This document shows positions 55,433 through 64,000 of a stretch of 64,000 nucleotides of DNA, piece by piece. The notes beneath the pieces were generated by a model. It was given only the letters and a program-made list of their open reading frames with translations, made no database searches and was not told where the DNA came from. This stretch comes from Roseovarius pelagicus (lineage in GTDB: Bacteria; Pseudomonadota; Alphaproteobacteria; Rhodobacterales; Rhodobacteraceae), in contig NZ_CP106738.1 in assembly GCF_025639885.1 (NCBI RefSeq), positions 3,596,001 through 3,660,000 on the forward strand, written 5' to 3'. Within the stretch, counting starts at the first letter, position 1. The number at the start of each line of letters is the position of its first letter. The translations under genes and the position numbers were made by a program.

Positions 55433-56560
55433 ATGGCGGCGCTTTTTTTCTACGGTACGCTGCGCGATCCAGAATTGATGCAGATCGTGATGGGCTCTGC
55501 GTCTGAGGGTGTCGTCATCACCGATGCATTGCTGCCGGATCACGCAGTCTATTGGGCCAATGGCCAGAGTTTTCCGACGATCGAGGTTTGCGCCGGGGCA
55601 AAAGCGCCAGGTGTATTGCTGACCGGGTTGAACGAAACGGCTGTCGCACGGTTCGACTTTTACGAAGGCTCCTTTGGCTACACCCTGCGTCCCGTTGAGG
55701 TGCGCGCCAACGATGTGACGCACGCGGCGCTGGTCTACTTCCCGGAACCCGGTTTGTGGCAGGCGGGTGCGCCCTTTGATCTGGCGCTTTGGCAGCGACA
55801 GACCGGCCCTTTGAATCGACTGTCTGCGGTCGAGGAAATGTCGTATTTCAACCTGATCAGCGGCGAGGAACTGGCCCGCCGCGTGCCGATGATCCGTGGC
55901 CGCGCAGCGTCGCGCTTGGCAGCGGCCAAGGGCGTCCCGGCTGAAGTCCGCTCGGCACAGAGCCGCGACGGCATCGAGCAAATATCGGTCGAGGCCGCGC
56001 ATGCGGGATTCTTCCTGACGCAAGTGTATCACCTCCGTCATCCTACGTTTTCTGGCGGAATGAGTGATGAGTTGCGCCGCGAAGTATTCGTGGCCGTAGA
56101 TGCAGCCATCGTGCTGCCCTACGATCCGGTGCGCGACCGGGTTCTGTTGGTCGAACAGTTTCGCATGGGGCCCTACGGGCGGGGGGATCCGCGTCCGTGG
56201 ATGCTGGAACCCGTCGCAGGCCATGTTGATCCCGGCGAAACACCGGAACAGGCCGCGCGTCGGGAATGCCTCGAAGAGGCGCGGCTGGAGTTGATCGCGC
56301 TGGAGCGAATCAACAGCTTTTACGCGACGCCGGGTTCATCGACCGAGTATTTCCACTGCTATCTGGGCCTGTGCGCTTTACCGGACAGAGAACAGGGTAA
56401 TGGTGGTCTGGCAACCGAGAATGAGGATATTCGCACGCATGTTCTGCCATTTGATGATGCCATGCGACTTTGTACCACCGGAGAGGCAGATAACGGACCG
56501 TTGATCGTGTCGCTCACTTGGCTGGCATTGAACCGCGACCGGCTGCGCGCATCGGCTTGA
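55433..56560 (+). CDS. trgB: TrgB: gamma-glutamylcyclotransferase-like domain fused to a NUDIX hydrolase
   Basis: A 375-residue two-domain protein. Residues 1 to about 120 form a GGCT-like domain (FFYGTLRDPELM, with the YGTL motif). Residues about 195-360 form a NUDIX domain of the ADP-ribose pyrophosphatase type with the box GHVDPGETPEQAARRECLEE followed by ARL; the usual Gly after EE is Ala. TrgB is linked to tellurite resistance; hydrolysis of ADP-ribose or other nucleoside diphosphates is inferred from the box. It lies between trgA and cysK. Confidence 0.92.
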   Translation: MAALFFYGTLRDPELMQIVMGSASEGVVITDALLPDHAVYWANGQSFPTIEVCAGAKAPGVLLTGLNETAVARFDFYEGSFGYTLRPVEVRANDVTHAALVYFPEPGLWQAGAPFDLALWQRQTGPLNRLSAVEEMSYFNLISGEELARRVPMIRGRAASRLAAAKGVPAEVRSAQSRDGIEQISVEAAHAGFFLTQVYHLRHPTFSGGMSDELRREVFVAVDAAIVLPYDPVRDRVLLVEQFRMGPYGRGDPRPWMLEPVAGHVDPGETPEQAARRECLEEARLELIALERINSFYATPGSSTEYFHCYLGLCALPDREQGNGGLATENEDIRTHVLPFDDAMRLCTTGEADNGPLIVSLTWLALNRDRLRASA

Positions 56561-56614
56561 GTTTCGGCGGCGCGAAGCCTAAATGTGAAGCCAATTCAAG
56601 CAAGGGATATAGAC

Positions 56615-57646
56615 ATGCGCATTGCACAGGATTTGGCCGCAGCGGTCGGCAACACACCGATGATCCGCCTGCGCAAAGTCAGCGAGCAAACTGGCTGTAC
56701 CATTTTGGGCAAGGCCGAATTCCTCAATCCCGGTCAGTCGGTCAAGGACCGCGCAGCTCTCTTTATTATCCGGGATGCTGTGGCGCGCGGAGATTTGAAG
56801 CCGGGCGGCACCATTGTCGAAGGGACCGCCGGAAATACCGGGATCGGGCTGGCGTTGGTGGGGGCGTCGATGGGGTTCAAGACGGTTATCGTCATCCCGG
56901 AAACCCAGAGCGAAGAGAAAAAAGACATGTTGCGCCTTGCCGGGGCTGACTTGGTTCAAGTCCCCGCTGCGCCGTATTCAAATCCGAACAACTTTGTGCG
57001 CTACTCCGAGCGTCTGGCGGCAAAGCTGGCACAGACCGAGCCCAACGGTGCGATCTGGGCCAACCAGTTTGACAATATCGCCAACCGGCAGGCCCACATA
57101 GAAACCACCGGCCCGGAAATCTGGGACCAGACGGATGGCAAGGTGGATGGTTTCGTCTGTGCCGTCGGGTCGGGGGGGACACTCGCGGGTGTTGGAATGG
57201 CACTCCAGCCCAAGGGCGTCAAAATCGGCATTGCTGACCCGATGGGCGCGAAGCTGTATTCCTATTACACCACCGGCACGTTGGAGAGCGAAGGCGGATC
57301 AATCGCCGAAGGCATCGGGCAGGTGCGCATCACAGCGAATCTGGATGGGTTCACCCCCGATCACGCCTACCAGATCACCGACACAGAGGCGCTGCCCTAT
57401 GTATTCGACCTGCTGCGCGAAGAGGGGCTGTGCCTAGGAGCATCGTCAGGCGTCAATATCGCTGGTGCCGTGCGGCTGGCGCGTGAGATGGGGCCGGGGC
57501 ATACGATCACGACGGTCCTGTGTGACTACGGGACACGCTATCAGTCCAAGCTCTTTAACCGTGATTTTCTACTGGAAAAGGGCCTGCCTGCGCCTGAATG
57601 GCTGGGACAAGCGCCACGGTCCATCCCCGGAGTGTTCGAAGGATGA
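56615..57646 (+). CDS. cysK: Cysteine synthase A (O-acetylserine sulfhydrylase)
   Basis: A 343-residue PLP enzyme making cysteine from O-acetylserine and sulfide. NTPMIRLRKVSEQTGC, the PLP Lys in NPGQSVKDRAALFII, the phosphate loop VEGTAGNTGIGLALVG and GSGGTLAGVG are visible. ATG 56615 with AAGGGA upstream is preferred to an in-frame GTG ten codons earlier. Cysteine supply is itself connected to tellurite tolerance in Rhodobacter. Its stop overlaps the next start in an ATGA arrangement. Confidence 0.96.
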   Translation: MRIAQDLAAAVGNTPMIRLRKVSEQTGCTILGKAEFLNPGQSVKDRAALFIIRDAVARGDLKPGGTIVEGTAGNTGIGLALVGASMGFKTVIVIPETQSEEKKDMLRLAGADLVQVPAAPYSNPNNFVRYSERLAAKLAQTEPNGAIWANQFDNIANRQAHIETTGPEIWDQTDGKVDGFVCAVGSGGTLAGVGMALQPKGVKIGIADPMGAKLYSYYTTGTLESEGGSIAEGIGQVRITANLDGFTPDHAYQITDTEALPYVFDLLREEGLCLGASSGVNIAGAVRLAREMGPGHTITTVLCDYGTRYQSKLFNRDFLLEKGLPAPEWLGQAPRSIPGVFEG

Positions 57647-60117
57647 TGACTATGATGCGCATGCTTCGGCACCTTGTTGTTATATGGGCGCTGGCACTTG
57701 TACCGGCTGCGTTCACCTATGTCGCATTGAGTGACACCGCCGCTGCGCAACAATCGTCCGGACCTGACTATGACAAATGGGAAGCCACAGCACAAAGGGC
57801 AGGAGACGCGATTGATGCGTCACGTGCATCTACGTCTGCGATGGAGGATCTGCGCGATCAGCTGGTCGAATGGCGCGACATTTTCACGGCTGCGCAAAAC
57901 GTCAACAGTAACTCCATAGCGACGGCTCAAGCGCAGCTGAAGGCACTCGGCCCAGTACCTGAAGAAGGGAGCGAAAGCCCGGAAATCGCGCGTCAACGTG
58001 AAGAATTGAGTGACCGTGTTTCGCGACTGACCGCGCCAGTCAAAGCTGCTCAACTGGCATACAGCCGCGCAGATGGAATGATTAAGGGGATCGACCGGAT
58101 TATCCGTGAGCGTCAGGCCGAGAAGCTGTTGGAGCTGGGGCCGTCCCCCCTGAACCCCAAGCATTGGCCTGCCGGTGTGGAGGCTGCTACCAGTACGTTC
58201 GATTCCGTGCGTTCAGAGGTTCAGGCTGCTTGGCGGAATGACATCCAACGCGTGGAAACGAAAAGGGATCTTCCCAAAATCATCCTGCTGACATTGCTCG
58301 GCTGTGTATTGCTGATCCGTGGGCGGTTCTGGGTCGAATTGGCTGTTCGGCTAGCCATGCCGCAACGGGCGACGTCAGCGCATTGGATCATTTCGCTCTT
58401 GATGTCACTGGGCGAGATTATTGTCCCATTCATTGGATTGTTGCTGATCACGCAGGCGGCGTATTCCAGCGGGCTTGTCGGGTTGCGTGGGGATCTATTG
58501 TTAAACGCACTGAAGCCAACCTTCGTGATCTTCTTGTTGGCACGCTGGCTGTCACTAAGGTGCTTTCCCCGGCTTGAAACTTACCGCTTGCCGCTGTCGC
58601 TGGACGCCGATGATCGCCGGTCGGGCCGTTTGTATGGCGGCGCGCTGGGGCTGGTCGTCGCGGTGTTCTTCTTTATCAACCAAATTGGCAAGATCGTGGG
58701 CTGGTCTGAAGCCGCGGTGAACGTGGTCCTCTTTCCTGTTCTGGTGGTTGCGGGACTACTGCTATTGCGGCTGGCGCGGTTGTTGTCCAAGCATAGCCGA
58801 AATGCCGGAACGAACGAGAATACAGATACCTACCGAAACCGGCTGACTCGGCTTCTTGCGAATGCACTGACCGCGCTCGCGGTGGTGGCGCCGGCGCTCG
58901 CTGCTGTGGGATATTTTCAGGCGGCTACCTCGCTTATGCTGCCGTCACTGCTATCGTTGATCCTTCTCGCCGCAATTCTTGTTGTTCAGAGGGTGATTTC
59001 CGAAGTGTTTACCCTCGTGTCCGGAAATCGCGAAGGTGCGGCTGATGAACTGATTCCGGTTTTGCTGAGCTTTGGGATTGTGCTTTTGTCCGCGCCGATG
59101 TTCGCGCTGATCTGGGGCGCGCGGGTGGCTGATCTTTCAGAACTATGGATGCAGTTTACCAAAGGCATCACTCTGGGCGAGATGACCATCTCACCGACGA
59201 TCTTCCTGACGCTCGCGGTTATCTTTACCGTTGGGATGATACTCACGCGGCTCCTGCAGGGGACGCTGAAAAACACACTGCTCCCCAAGACCAGACTGGA
59301 CGCTGGTGGGCGCAACGCCATCGTTTCAGGCGTAGGCTACATTGGTATTTTTCTGGCAGCACTGATTGCGGTGACGTCTGCCGGGATCGACCTTAGCTCT
59401 CTTGCGATCGTCGCGGGTGCGTTGTCAGTTGGTATCGGTTTCGGTCTTCAGAACATCGTCTCGAATTTCGTGTCAGGAATCATCCTTCTGATTGAACGCC
59501 CTATCAGTCAAGGTGACTGGATCGAGGTGAATGGTCAGCACGGCACAGTGCGCGAAATTTCTGTCCGCTCGACCCGGATCGAAACATTTGACCGATCCGA
59601 TTTGATCATCCCCAATGCCGATCTCGTCAGTGGAACTGTGACCAACTACACGCGTGGCAACACCGTTGGCCGCGTCATCGTGCCTGTGGGGGTTGCCTAC
59701 GGAACGGATACCAAAAAAGTCGAAGGCATCCTGAAAGAAATCGCCATGGCCAATCCTATGGTGATCATCAACCCCGAGCCGTCAGTTGTGTTCAAGAACT
59801 TTGGCGCGGACGCGTTGGATTTTGAGATCCGCGCGATCCTGCGCGATGTAAACTGGGTTCTGAGTGTGAAGTCCGATATGAACCACGAGATTGCCAAGCG
59901 GTTTGCCGAAGAGGGTATCGAGATACCTTATGCACAGCGCGACATCTGGCTGCGCAACCCCGAAGTGCTGGCTCAGGCCGCAATGGGGGGAGCGTCTCAG
60001 GCAACCAAAGCCGAAGACGAGGCCCCAGCAGAGAAGCCGAAAAGAAAACGCCGCAAACCAGCGCCGTCTCAGCGGGTCGAGGACCCCGACGGCGGGCCTG
60101 ACGGAGACGGTCGATGA
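57643..60117 (+). CDS. Large mechanosensitive (MscS family) channel with DUF3772 periplasmic domain
   Basis: An 824-residue MscK/MscM-like channel. A signal segment (VVIWALALVPAAFTYVALS) is followed by a periplasmic coiled domain of about 200 residues (DUF3772 type), roughly eleven helices, and the MscS core: GVGYIGIFLAALIAVTSAGID, the pore helix AIVAGALSVGIGFGLQNIVSNFVSG (in parts), and the beta domain ERPISQGDWIEVNGQHGTV. The tail is Lys/Glu/Pro-rich. It protects against osmotic downshift. ATG 57643 overlaps the cysK stop; ATG 57655 is possible. Confidence 0.92.
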   Translation: MMTMMRMLRHLVVIWALALVPAAFTYVALSDTAAAQQSSGPDYDKWEATAQRAGDAIDASRASTSAMEDLRDQLVEWRDIFTAAQNVNSNSIATAQAQLKALGPVPEEGSESPEIARQREELSDRVSRLTAPVKAAQLAYSRADGMIKGIDRIIRERQAEKLLELGPSPLNPKHWPAGVEAATSTFDSVRSEVQAAWRNDIQRVETKRDLPKIILLTLLGCVLLIRGRFWVELAVRLAMPQRATSAHWIISLLMSLGEIIVPFIGLLLITQAAYSSGLVGLRGDLLLNALKPTFVIFLLARWLSLRCFPRLETYRLPLSLDADDRRSGRLYGGALGLVVAVFFFINQIGKIVGWSEAAVNVVLFPVLVVAGLLLLRLARLLSKHSRNAGTNENTDTYRNRLTRLLANALTALAVVAPALAAVGYFQAATSLMLPSLLSLILLAAILVVQRVISEVFTLVSGNREGAADELIPVLLSFGIVLLSAPMFALIWGARVADLSELWMQFTKGITLGEMTISPTIFLTLAVIFTVGMILTRLLQGTLKNTLLPKTRLDAGGRNAIVSGVGYIGIFLAALIAVTSAGIDLSSLAIVAGALSVGIGFGLQNIVSNFVSGIILLIERPISQGDWIEVNGQHGTVREISVRSTRIETFDRSDLIIPNADLVSGTVTNYTRGNTVGRVIVPVGVAYGTDTKKVEGILKEIAMANPMVIINPEPSVVFKNFGADALDFEIRAILRDVNWVLSVKSDMNHEIAKRFAEEGIEIPYAQRDIWLRNPEVLAQAAMGGASQATKAEDEAPAEKPKRKRRKPAPSQRVEDPDGGPDGDGR

Positions 60118-60833
60118 CCGAAATGCTGTTTCGTCAGGACGCCTACGCGGCAGAATGCGTTGGAACTGTTATCGGGCATACAGACGAGGGCGGGCTGGTT
60201 CTGGACCGGACGGTTTTTTATCCCACGGGTGGCGGGCAGCCGGGCGACTCCGGGCGCATCCTGTGGTCCGGGGGGGCGATGATCGTTGCCACAACCGTCA
60301 AGGCGGCGGAGAGCCAAATCGCGTTGGTTCCTGCCGAGCCGCAGCCGCTACCTCCTTTGGGCACGAAAGTGCAGCAAATTCTGGACTGGGAACGTCGGCA
60401 CCGTCTGATGCGTATGCATACGGCGCTGCATTTGCTCTCGGTCGTGATCCCTTTGCCCGTTTCCGGTGGGGCAGTGGGCGAGGGGCGCAGTCGGCTGGAT
60501 TTCGATATGCCCGAAGCACCGCAAGACAAGGAAACATTGGAAAACCAACTTAATCAGCTGGTGGATCGCGATCTGCCTGTGACAGAGGATTGGATTACCG
60601 ATGCTGAACTGGTTGCAAACCCCAATTTGGTCAAGACCATGTCCGTTATGCCCCCCAGAGGCACGGGTCACGTGCGCCTGATCCGGGTTGGTCACGACCG
60701 TGATCAGGTGGATCTGCAACCTTGCGGGGGTACGCATGTGGCACGCACTGCGGAAATCGGCGGTTTACGCCTCGGCAAGGTCGAAAAAAAGGGTCGCCAG
60801 AACCGCCGGGTGTACCTGCATTTTGATAACTGA
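60114..60833 (+). CDS. alaX: Alanyl-tRNA editing protein AlaX
   Basis: A 239-residue free-standing editing protein that deacylates misacylated tRNA-Ala. TVFYPTGGGQPGDSG is the N-terminal conserved block. The zinc ligands are HTALH (two His) and the Cys and His of QPCGGTHVARTAEIG. It has the size of the AlaX-M type with an N-terminal domain. The ATG overlaps the stop of the channel gene by four bases, so trgA to alaX may form a single transcript. Confidence 0.92.
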   Translation: MTEMLFRQDAYAAECVGTVIGHTDEGGLVLDRTVFYPTGGGQPGDSGRILWSGGAMIVATTVKAAESQIALVPAEPQPLPPLGTKVQQILDWERRHRLMRMHTALHLLSVVIPLPVSGGAVGEGRSRLDFDMPEAPQDKETLENQLNQLVDRDLPVTEDWITDAELVANPNLVKTMSVMPPRGTGHVRLIRVGHDRDQVDLQPCGGTHVARTAEIGGLRLGKVEKKGRQNRRVYLHFDN

Positions 60834-60916
60834 CGTGCGGCGGACGAGGCCGCTGTCAGAATTTTGTCACTACCCACTTGCGGCTGGTTGCCGAACGGCG
60901 CTAGAAGCCCTGCAAC

Positions 60917-61006
60917 GGAGCGGTGGCCGAGTGGTCGAAGGCGCACGCCTGGAAAGTGTGTAGGCGGGAGACCGTCTCCAGGGTTCGAATCCCTGTCGCT
61001 CCGCCA
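60917..61006 (+). tRNA. tRNA-Ser (anticodon GGA)
   Basis: A class II tRNA of 90 nt including an encoded CCA end. The acceptor stem GGAGCGG pairs with TCGCTCC (one G-T pair) and the discriminator is G. The anticodon stem CACGC/GTGTG encloses loop CTGGAAA with anticodon GGA, the variable arm is long, and the T-loop GGTTCGAATCC is standard. It reads UCC/UCU codons. The 3' end borders a non-coding stretch and then an insertion element. Confidence 0.97.
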
Positions 61007-61388
61007 TGAACTTTAGTAATGCTGATATATATCAATGACTTGAGCGGGGCTGCTACTTTTTCGTCCCCCATTTAAGCCTCCATTAGTTTTTTGAATGGCC
61101 TGAACTATTGATGATTGGTGGCTTGCGGGTATTTGATTCCTTGCCCCCGTGCGCATTCGGATCTTGAGGATAATTCAAAGGTTTCGTGCAGCATGTCCCC
61201 ACCCCCCGGCCCACCCCGAGCCCATGCGCGATTTCTTATGTTAGACACCTTGAGAAATTTTATGCATTTTGAATTTTGACATCTAACACCGGGTTGAATG
61301 CGCGGTGGTTGCAACGGGTGTTTCTGCACTACAGTAGACGTTGACCGAAATATGGTAGTTCCTGCTTTTTAGGGTTTGCTGACCTTAG
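61007..61388. other. Non-coding, AT-richer stretch between tRNA-Ser and the IS21 element
   Basis: No gene with a ribosome-binding site or recognisable protein is present in these 382 bp. Seen here are an FNR-like box at 61022-61035 and a 7-bp inverted pair TGTTAGA (61239-61245) and TCTAACA (61282-61288) around an AT-rich core. The base composition differs from the surrounding GC-rich genes, and a tRNA 3' flank is a usual landing place for mobile DNA. Confidence 0.5.
61022..61035. promoter_or_regulatory. FNR-like box downstream of tRNA-Ser
   Basis: CTGATATATATCAA differs by one base from TTGAT-N4-ATCAA, the consensus of FNR/FnrL. The next gene rightward on the + strand is missing because of the mobile elements, so its target is unknown. 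Confidence 0.4.
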
Positions 61389-61418
61389 TGTTGATTGTCA
61401 CTGAGAACTGACCCGGTA
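61389..61418 (+). repeat. Left terminal inverted repeat of the IS21 element
   Basis: The 30 bp are the exact reverse complement of 63855-63884. They begin TGTTGATTGTCACTG and end GACCCGGTA. A diverged internal copy (TTCACCGAGATTTGACCCACC) follows at about 61421-61441. Confidence 0.92.
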
Positions 61419-61460
61419 TTTTCACCGAGATTTGACCCACCCTCAGTTATGCGTCGTGGT

Positions 61461-62252
61461 CTATGATGCGGTCAATGTTTTGGCCTCCTTTGCAGTTTTC
61501 TTTGCTGCCTCAGAACTGACCTTGAAGCGGTAGCTGTCGTTTCCGGTTTCGAGGATGTGGCAGCGGTGGGTAAGCCGATCCAAGAGAGCGGTGGTCATCT
61601 TTGCATCCCCGAAGACCTGCGCCCATTCTGAGAAGCTAAGGTTGGTGGTGATGATCACACTGGTGCGCTCATAGAGCTTACTGAGTAGGTGGAAGAGCAA
61701 TGCCCCACCAGATGAACTGAACGGCAGGTAGCCAAGCTCGTCTAAGATAACCAAATCGACCTTGGTCAGCATCTCAGCCAGTTTCCCAGCCTTTCCAAGC
61801 GCTTTCTCTTGCTCCAGTGCATTAACCAATTCCACGGTCGAGAAGAAGCGGACCTTTCGCCTGTGATGCTCAATCGCCTGCACACCAATTGCTGTAGCAG
61901 TATGGCTTTTGCCGGTTCCGGGGCCGCCGATCAGCACGACATTTTCAGTCGCTTCAATGAACTCGCACCGATGCAACTGTCGGACTGTTGCCTCGTTGAT
62001 CTCACTGGACGCAAAGTCAAAGCCGGTGAGGTCTTTATATGCGGGGAAGCGGGCGACCTTCGTGTGGTAGGCGATAGACCGTACCTCGCGCTCGGCGATC
62101 TCGGCCTTGAGCAGCTGTGACAGCATTGGTGTGGCAGCTTCGAACGCTGGCGCGCCCTGGGCGACCAAGTCTTCAATCGCATTTGCCATGCCGTACAGCT
62201 TGAGACTGCGTAGCATGATCACGATAGAAGCTCCTGCTGGGTCATGACGCAT
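61461..62252 (-). CDS. istB: IS21 family transposition helper ATPase IstB
   Basis: A 263-residue AAA+ ATPase that assists IstA in target selection. The Walker A motif is GGPGTGKSH, Walker B is [16 protein letters not shown], and sensor region [17 protein letters not shown] follows, all classical for IstB. ATG 62252 overlaps the istA 3' end by eleven bases in a different frame, so translation is coupled. Length is typical, and no truncation is seen. Confidence 0.96.
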   Translation of the reverse strand: MRHDPAGASIVIMLRSLKLYGMANAIEDLVAQGAPAFEAATPMLSQLLKAEIAEREVRSIAYHTKVARFPAYKDLTGFDFASSEINEATVRQLHRCEFIEATENVVLIGGPGTGKSHTATAIGVQAIEHHRRKVRFFSTVELVNALEQEKALGKAGKLAEMLTKVDLVILDELGYLPFSSSGGALLFHLLSKLYERTSVIITTNLSFSEWAQVFGDAKMTTALLDRLTHRCHILETGNDSYRFKVSSEAAKKTAKEAKTLTAS

Positions 62253-63771
62253 GGCGCTTCTCCTTAGTCTGTCGCAACCCGTCATAGCGATCGACGTTGG
62301 CCTCTGGCGTTGACTGCAATGCCAGTGCGTCCGGCGGATCGACCTCGGGGTGATCTGTCGGTCTGCGGTCGATCAATCGATGCAACAGGTTCAGGATGTG
62401 CGTCTTGGTGGGGACGCCCGCTTCAAGTGCCAGCTCCACTGCGCACAAAACGTCATCTTCGTTGTGCTGAAGGACCAGAGACAGAATGTCGACCATCTCT
62501 CGGTCACCGCCTTCTTTACGCAGCATGTGATCCTGAAGTTGCCGGAAGGCATCCGGCATCTCCGTGAACGGCGCACCATTGCGTAAGGCACCTGGTTTGC
62601 GTTGGATGACAGCGAGATAGTGACGCCAGTCATAGATGACCTTGCCGGGCTTGCGATGAGACCGCTCGATGATCCGCGCATGCTCGCAAACCGTTTGCCC
62701 TTCAGCGACCATGACCAGCCGTTCGGGATAGACATGCAAACTGACACGTCGGTTCGCAAAGCTGGCGGGAACGCTGTAGCGATTGCGTTCGAACGTGATC
62801 AGGCATGTGGGTGACACACGCTTACTATGTTCGATAAAGCCATCGAATGCCGGCGGCAGTGCCATCAGCGTGGGCTTCTCGGCCTCCCACACGTCAGCGA
62901 TGGACCCCGGCAAAGCCTTGTGCGGTGTCTCTGCCCAAAGGGCGATACAGCGATCTTCAAGCCATTGGTTCAGCTCTGCCTGATCGGCAAAGACTGGCAT
63001 GACCTGCCACATGCGGTTGCGCGCATCCTGCACGTTCTTCTCAACCTGGCCTTTCTCCCAACCTGCGGCTGGATTGCAGAACTCGGGCTCAAACACGTAG
63101 TGGCTGGCCATAGCCTTGAAGCGTGCATTGACGTCCCGCTGCTTGCCTTTGCCCACACGATCAACGGCGGTCTTCATATTGTCATAGATCCCGCGACCAG
63201 GCACGCCGCCGAAGACGCGGAATGCATGCCAGTGGGCGTCAAACAGCATCTCGTGCGTTTGCAGCGGGTAGGCCCGCACCAAGAAAGCCCGGCTGTGTGA
63301 CAGTTTGATATGCGCGACCTGAAGTTTGACGCGCTCACCACCGATGTTGGCCCTGTCCTCGCTCCAATCGAATTGGAAGGCTTCGCCGGGCGCGAACACC
63401 AAAGGCACATAGGTGCCGCGCCCCGTCGTCTGTTCCGCTCGATGCCGATCTTCACGCCATGCCCGGGCGAAAGCTGCCACGCGTTCATAGGAACCATTAT
63501 ATCCCAGCTTCACCAGATCAGCATGCATTTGCTTCACTGTCCGCCGCTCTTTGCGTGACTTCCGCGTCTGGATTAAAAGCCAGGCTGACAGCCGATCCGC
63601 GTAGGGGTCCAGCTTGCTTGGACGCTTGGGCGTCTTGAACCTCGGCTCCACCGCACCTTCACGCAGATACTTCTTGATCGTGTTCCGAGACAAACCCGTC
63701 CGCCGGGCAATCTCCCTGATTGGCATTTTGTCACGCAATGCCCAGCGTCGAATGACACTCAAAAATCCCAT
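62242..63771 (-). CDS. istA: IS21 family transposase IstA
   Basis: A 509-residue transposase from ATG 63771. An N-terminal helix-turn-helix ([21 protein letters not shown]) leads to the rve-type DDE domain with Asp in QFDWSED, Asp in IYDNMKTAV and Glu in GQVEKNVQ. The downstream beta-barrel region [20 protein letters not shown] (part) is typical. It appears complete, so the element may be mobile. Confidence 0.96.
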   Translation of the reverse strand: MGFLSVIRRWALRDKMPIREIARRTGLSRNTIKKYLREGAVEPRFKTPKRPSKLDPYADRLSAWLLIQTRKSRKERRTVKQMHADLVKLGYNGSYERVAAFARAWREDRHRAEQTTGRGTYVPLVFAPGEAFQFDWSEDRANIGGERVKLQVAHIKLSHSRAFLVRAYPLQTHEMLFDAHWHAFRVFGGVPGRGIYDNMKTAVDRVGKGKQRDVNARFKAMASHYVFEPEFCNPAAGWEKGQVEKNVQDARNRMWQVMPVFADQAELNQWLEDRCIALWAETPHKALPGSIADVWEAEKPTLMALPPAFDGFIEHSKRVSPTCLITFERNRYSVPASFANRRVSLHVYPERLVMVAEGQTVCEHARIIERSHRKPGKVIYDWRHYLAVIQRKPGALRNGAPFTEMPDAFRQLQDHMLRKEGGDREMVDILSLVLQHNEDDVLCAVELALEAGVPTKTHILNLLHRLIDRRPTDHPEVDPPDALALQSTPEANVDRYDGLRQTKEKRHAS

Positions 63772-63824
63772 GTCGATCACTCCAAATCCCCCCAACCAAA
63801 ACCGTCGGGGAAGTGTGTTCACAT

Positions 63825-63884
63825 GGGTCAGTTCTCAGTGACAATTTATGGGGCTACCGGGTCAGTTCTCAGTGACAATCAACA
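63825..63884 (+). repeat. Right end of the IS21 element: inverted repeat plus internal direct copy
   Basis: GGGTCAGTTCTCAGTGACAA plus T occurs at 63825-63845 and again at 63859-63879, 34 bp apart. The outer copy is part of the 30-bp terminal inverted repeat at 63855-63884. Multiple end repeats are IstA binding sites in IS21 elements. Confidence 0.9.
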
Positions 63885-64000
63885 GCCGCTGATGCCATGC
63901 GCGCGATCGGCGCATGGTTTCTGTTCTTGCCGCCCTACAGCCCCGATCTCAATCCCATCGAAATGGCCTTCGCAAAGCTCAAGGCTCTTATCCGAAGGGC
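63885..64000 (+). pseudogene. IS630-type transposase, C-terminal fragment
   Basis: Starting at the right boundary of the IS21 element, the + strand reads AADAMRAIGAWFLFLPPYSP followed by DLNPIEMAFAKLKALIRR and is open to the window edge. PPYSPDLNPIE with its catalytic Glu is the signature of the DDE domain of IS630/Tc1-type transposases. The N-terminal two thirds are absent: the sequence left of the IS21 element is unrelated. It continues beyond the window. Confidence 0.88.

Larger units (their letters stand above)
61389..63884 (-). mobile_element. Complete IS21-family insertion sequence
   Basis: The element is 2496 bp, bounded by a perfect 30-bp inverted repeat (61389-61418 and 63855-63884) starting TGTTGATTGTCACTGAGAAC and ending CCCGGTA; ends are TG and CA as usual for IS21. 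It encodes istA and istB with an 11-base overlap, both apparently intact. A second copy of the inner 21 bp is at 63825-63845, and a diverged one near 61421-61440. The flanks (ACCTTAG left, GCCGCTG right) are not direct repeats. Confidence 0.93.

Noticed and set aside
61239..61288. Inverted pair TGTTAGA/TCTAACA as a terminator or attachment site
   Set aside because: Only 7 bp separated by 36 bases, no T tract and no matching repeat of the tRNA end; too weak to call.
61105..61329. Small minus-strand frame near the IS21 left end
   Set aside because: Low complexity, no ribosome-binding site; region better described as non-coding.
1..64000. CRISPR arrays, rRNA operons or prophage
   Set aside because: No regularly spaced direct repeats, rRNA sequences or phage structural genes were seen.

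Overview
The window is a piece of an alphaproteobacterial chromosome, most likely from the Roseobacter group of Rhodobacteraceae. This is inferred from gene content and order (norCBQD beside an NnrR-type regulator and pseudoazurin, the heterotetrameric sarcosine oxidase soxBDAG, trgA-trgB-cysK, two BCCT carriers, ccmI-ruvX), from GC-rich coding sequence and from frequent short overlaps between genes. It was read by eye without database searches, so names rest on motifs, length and gene order.

Layout. 1-6390 is a denitrification island. norC-norB-norQ-norD run leftward (norD is cut by the window edge). A mini-protein with a CPGC motif, a Crp/Fnr regulator, pseudoazurin and an NnrS-like membrane protein follow. 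A perfect TTGCG-N4-CGCAA box lies between norC and the mini-protein. 6657-11339 holds dusA (frameshifted), a TauE/SafE exporter, a PhyH-like protein, a DUF1289 protein, ruvX and ccmI. 11542-17127 is the sarcosine oxidase operon with a small membrane protein between soxB and soxD. 17210-25253 is mixed: a lone asparagine-synthase-like protein, iron superoxide dismutase, a RarD-like transporter, a LOG-family enzyme, a frameshifted LysM protein and an Atm1-type ABC exporter.

25345-30551 encodes an RND pump and its adaptor. 30771-34345 has the yfgM-bamB-der order. 34466-41453 contains a secreted Cys-rich protein, a TspO-like protein, serS, a Bcr/CflA transporter, a Tat-exported peptide-binding protein and a glutathione S-transferase. 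41672-43838 is rpiA and glutathione reductase. 43934-47788 is hflK-hflC-DUF2065-degP. 47897-52030 carries two divergent BCCT osmolyte carriers, followed by a class V aminotransferase and a DNA photolyase. 54971-60833 is trgA-trgB-cysK, a large MscS channel and an alanyl-tRNA editing protein. It is followed by tRNA-Ser(GGA), an AT-rich non-coding stretch, a complete IS21-family element (61389-63884) and the 3' end of an IS630-type transposase.

Biologically the region combines anaerobic nitric oxide respiration, methylamine/osmolyte use (BCCT uptake, sarcosine oxidation to glycine and a folate-bound C1 unit), oxidative-stress defence (SOD, glutathione reductase, GST, photolyase) and envelope maintenance (BamB, HflKC, DegP, MscS). 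No CRISPR array, rRNA, prophage or clearly new multi-gene system was found. The most useful leads are the regulatory palindromes, the extra helices in the RND pump, the orphan asparagine-synthase-like gene, the small protein inside the sox operon, and the irregular IS21/IS630 junction.
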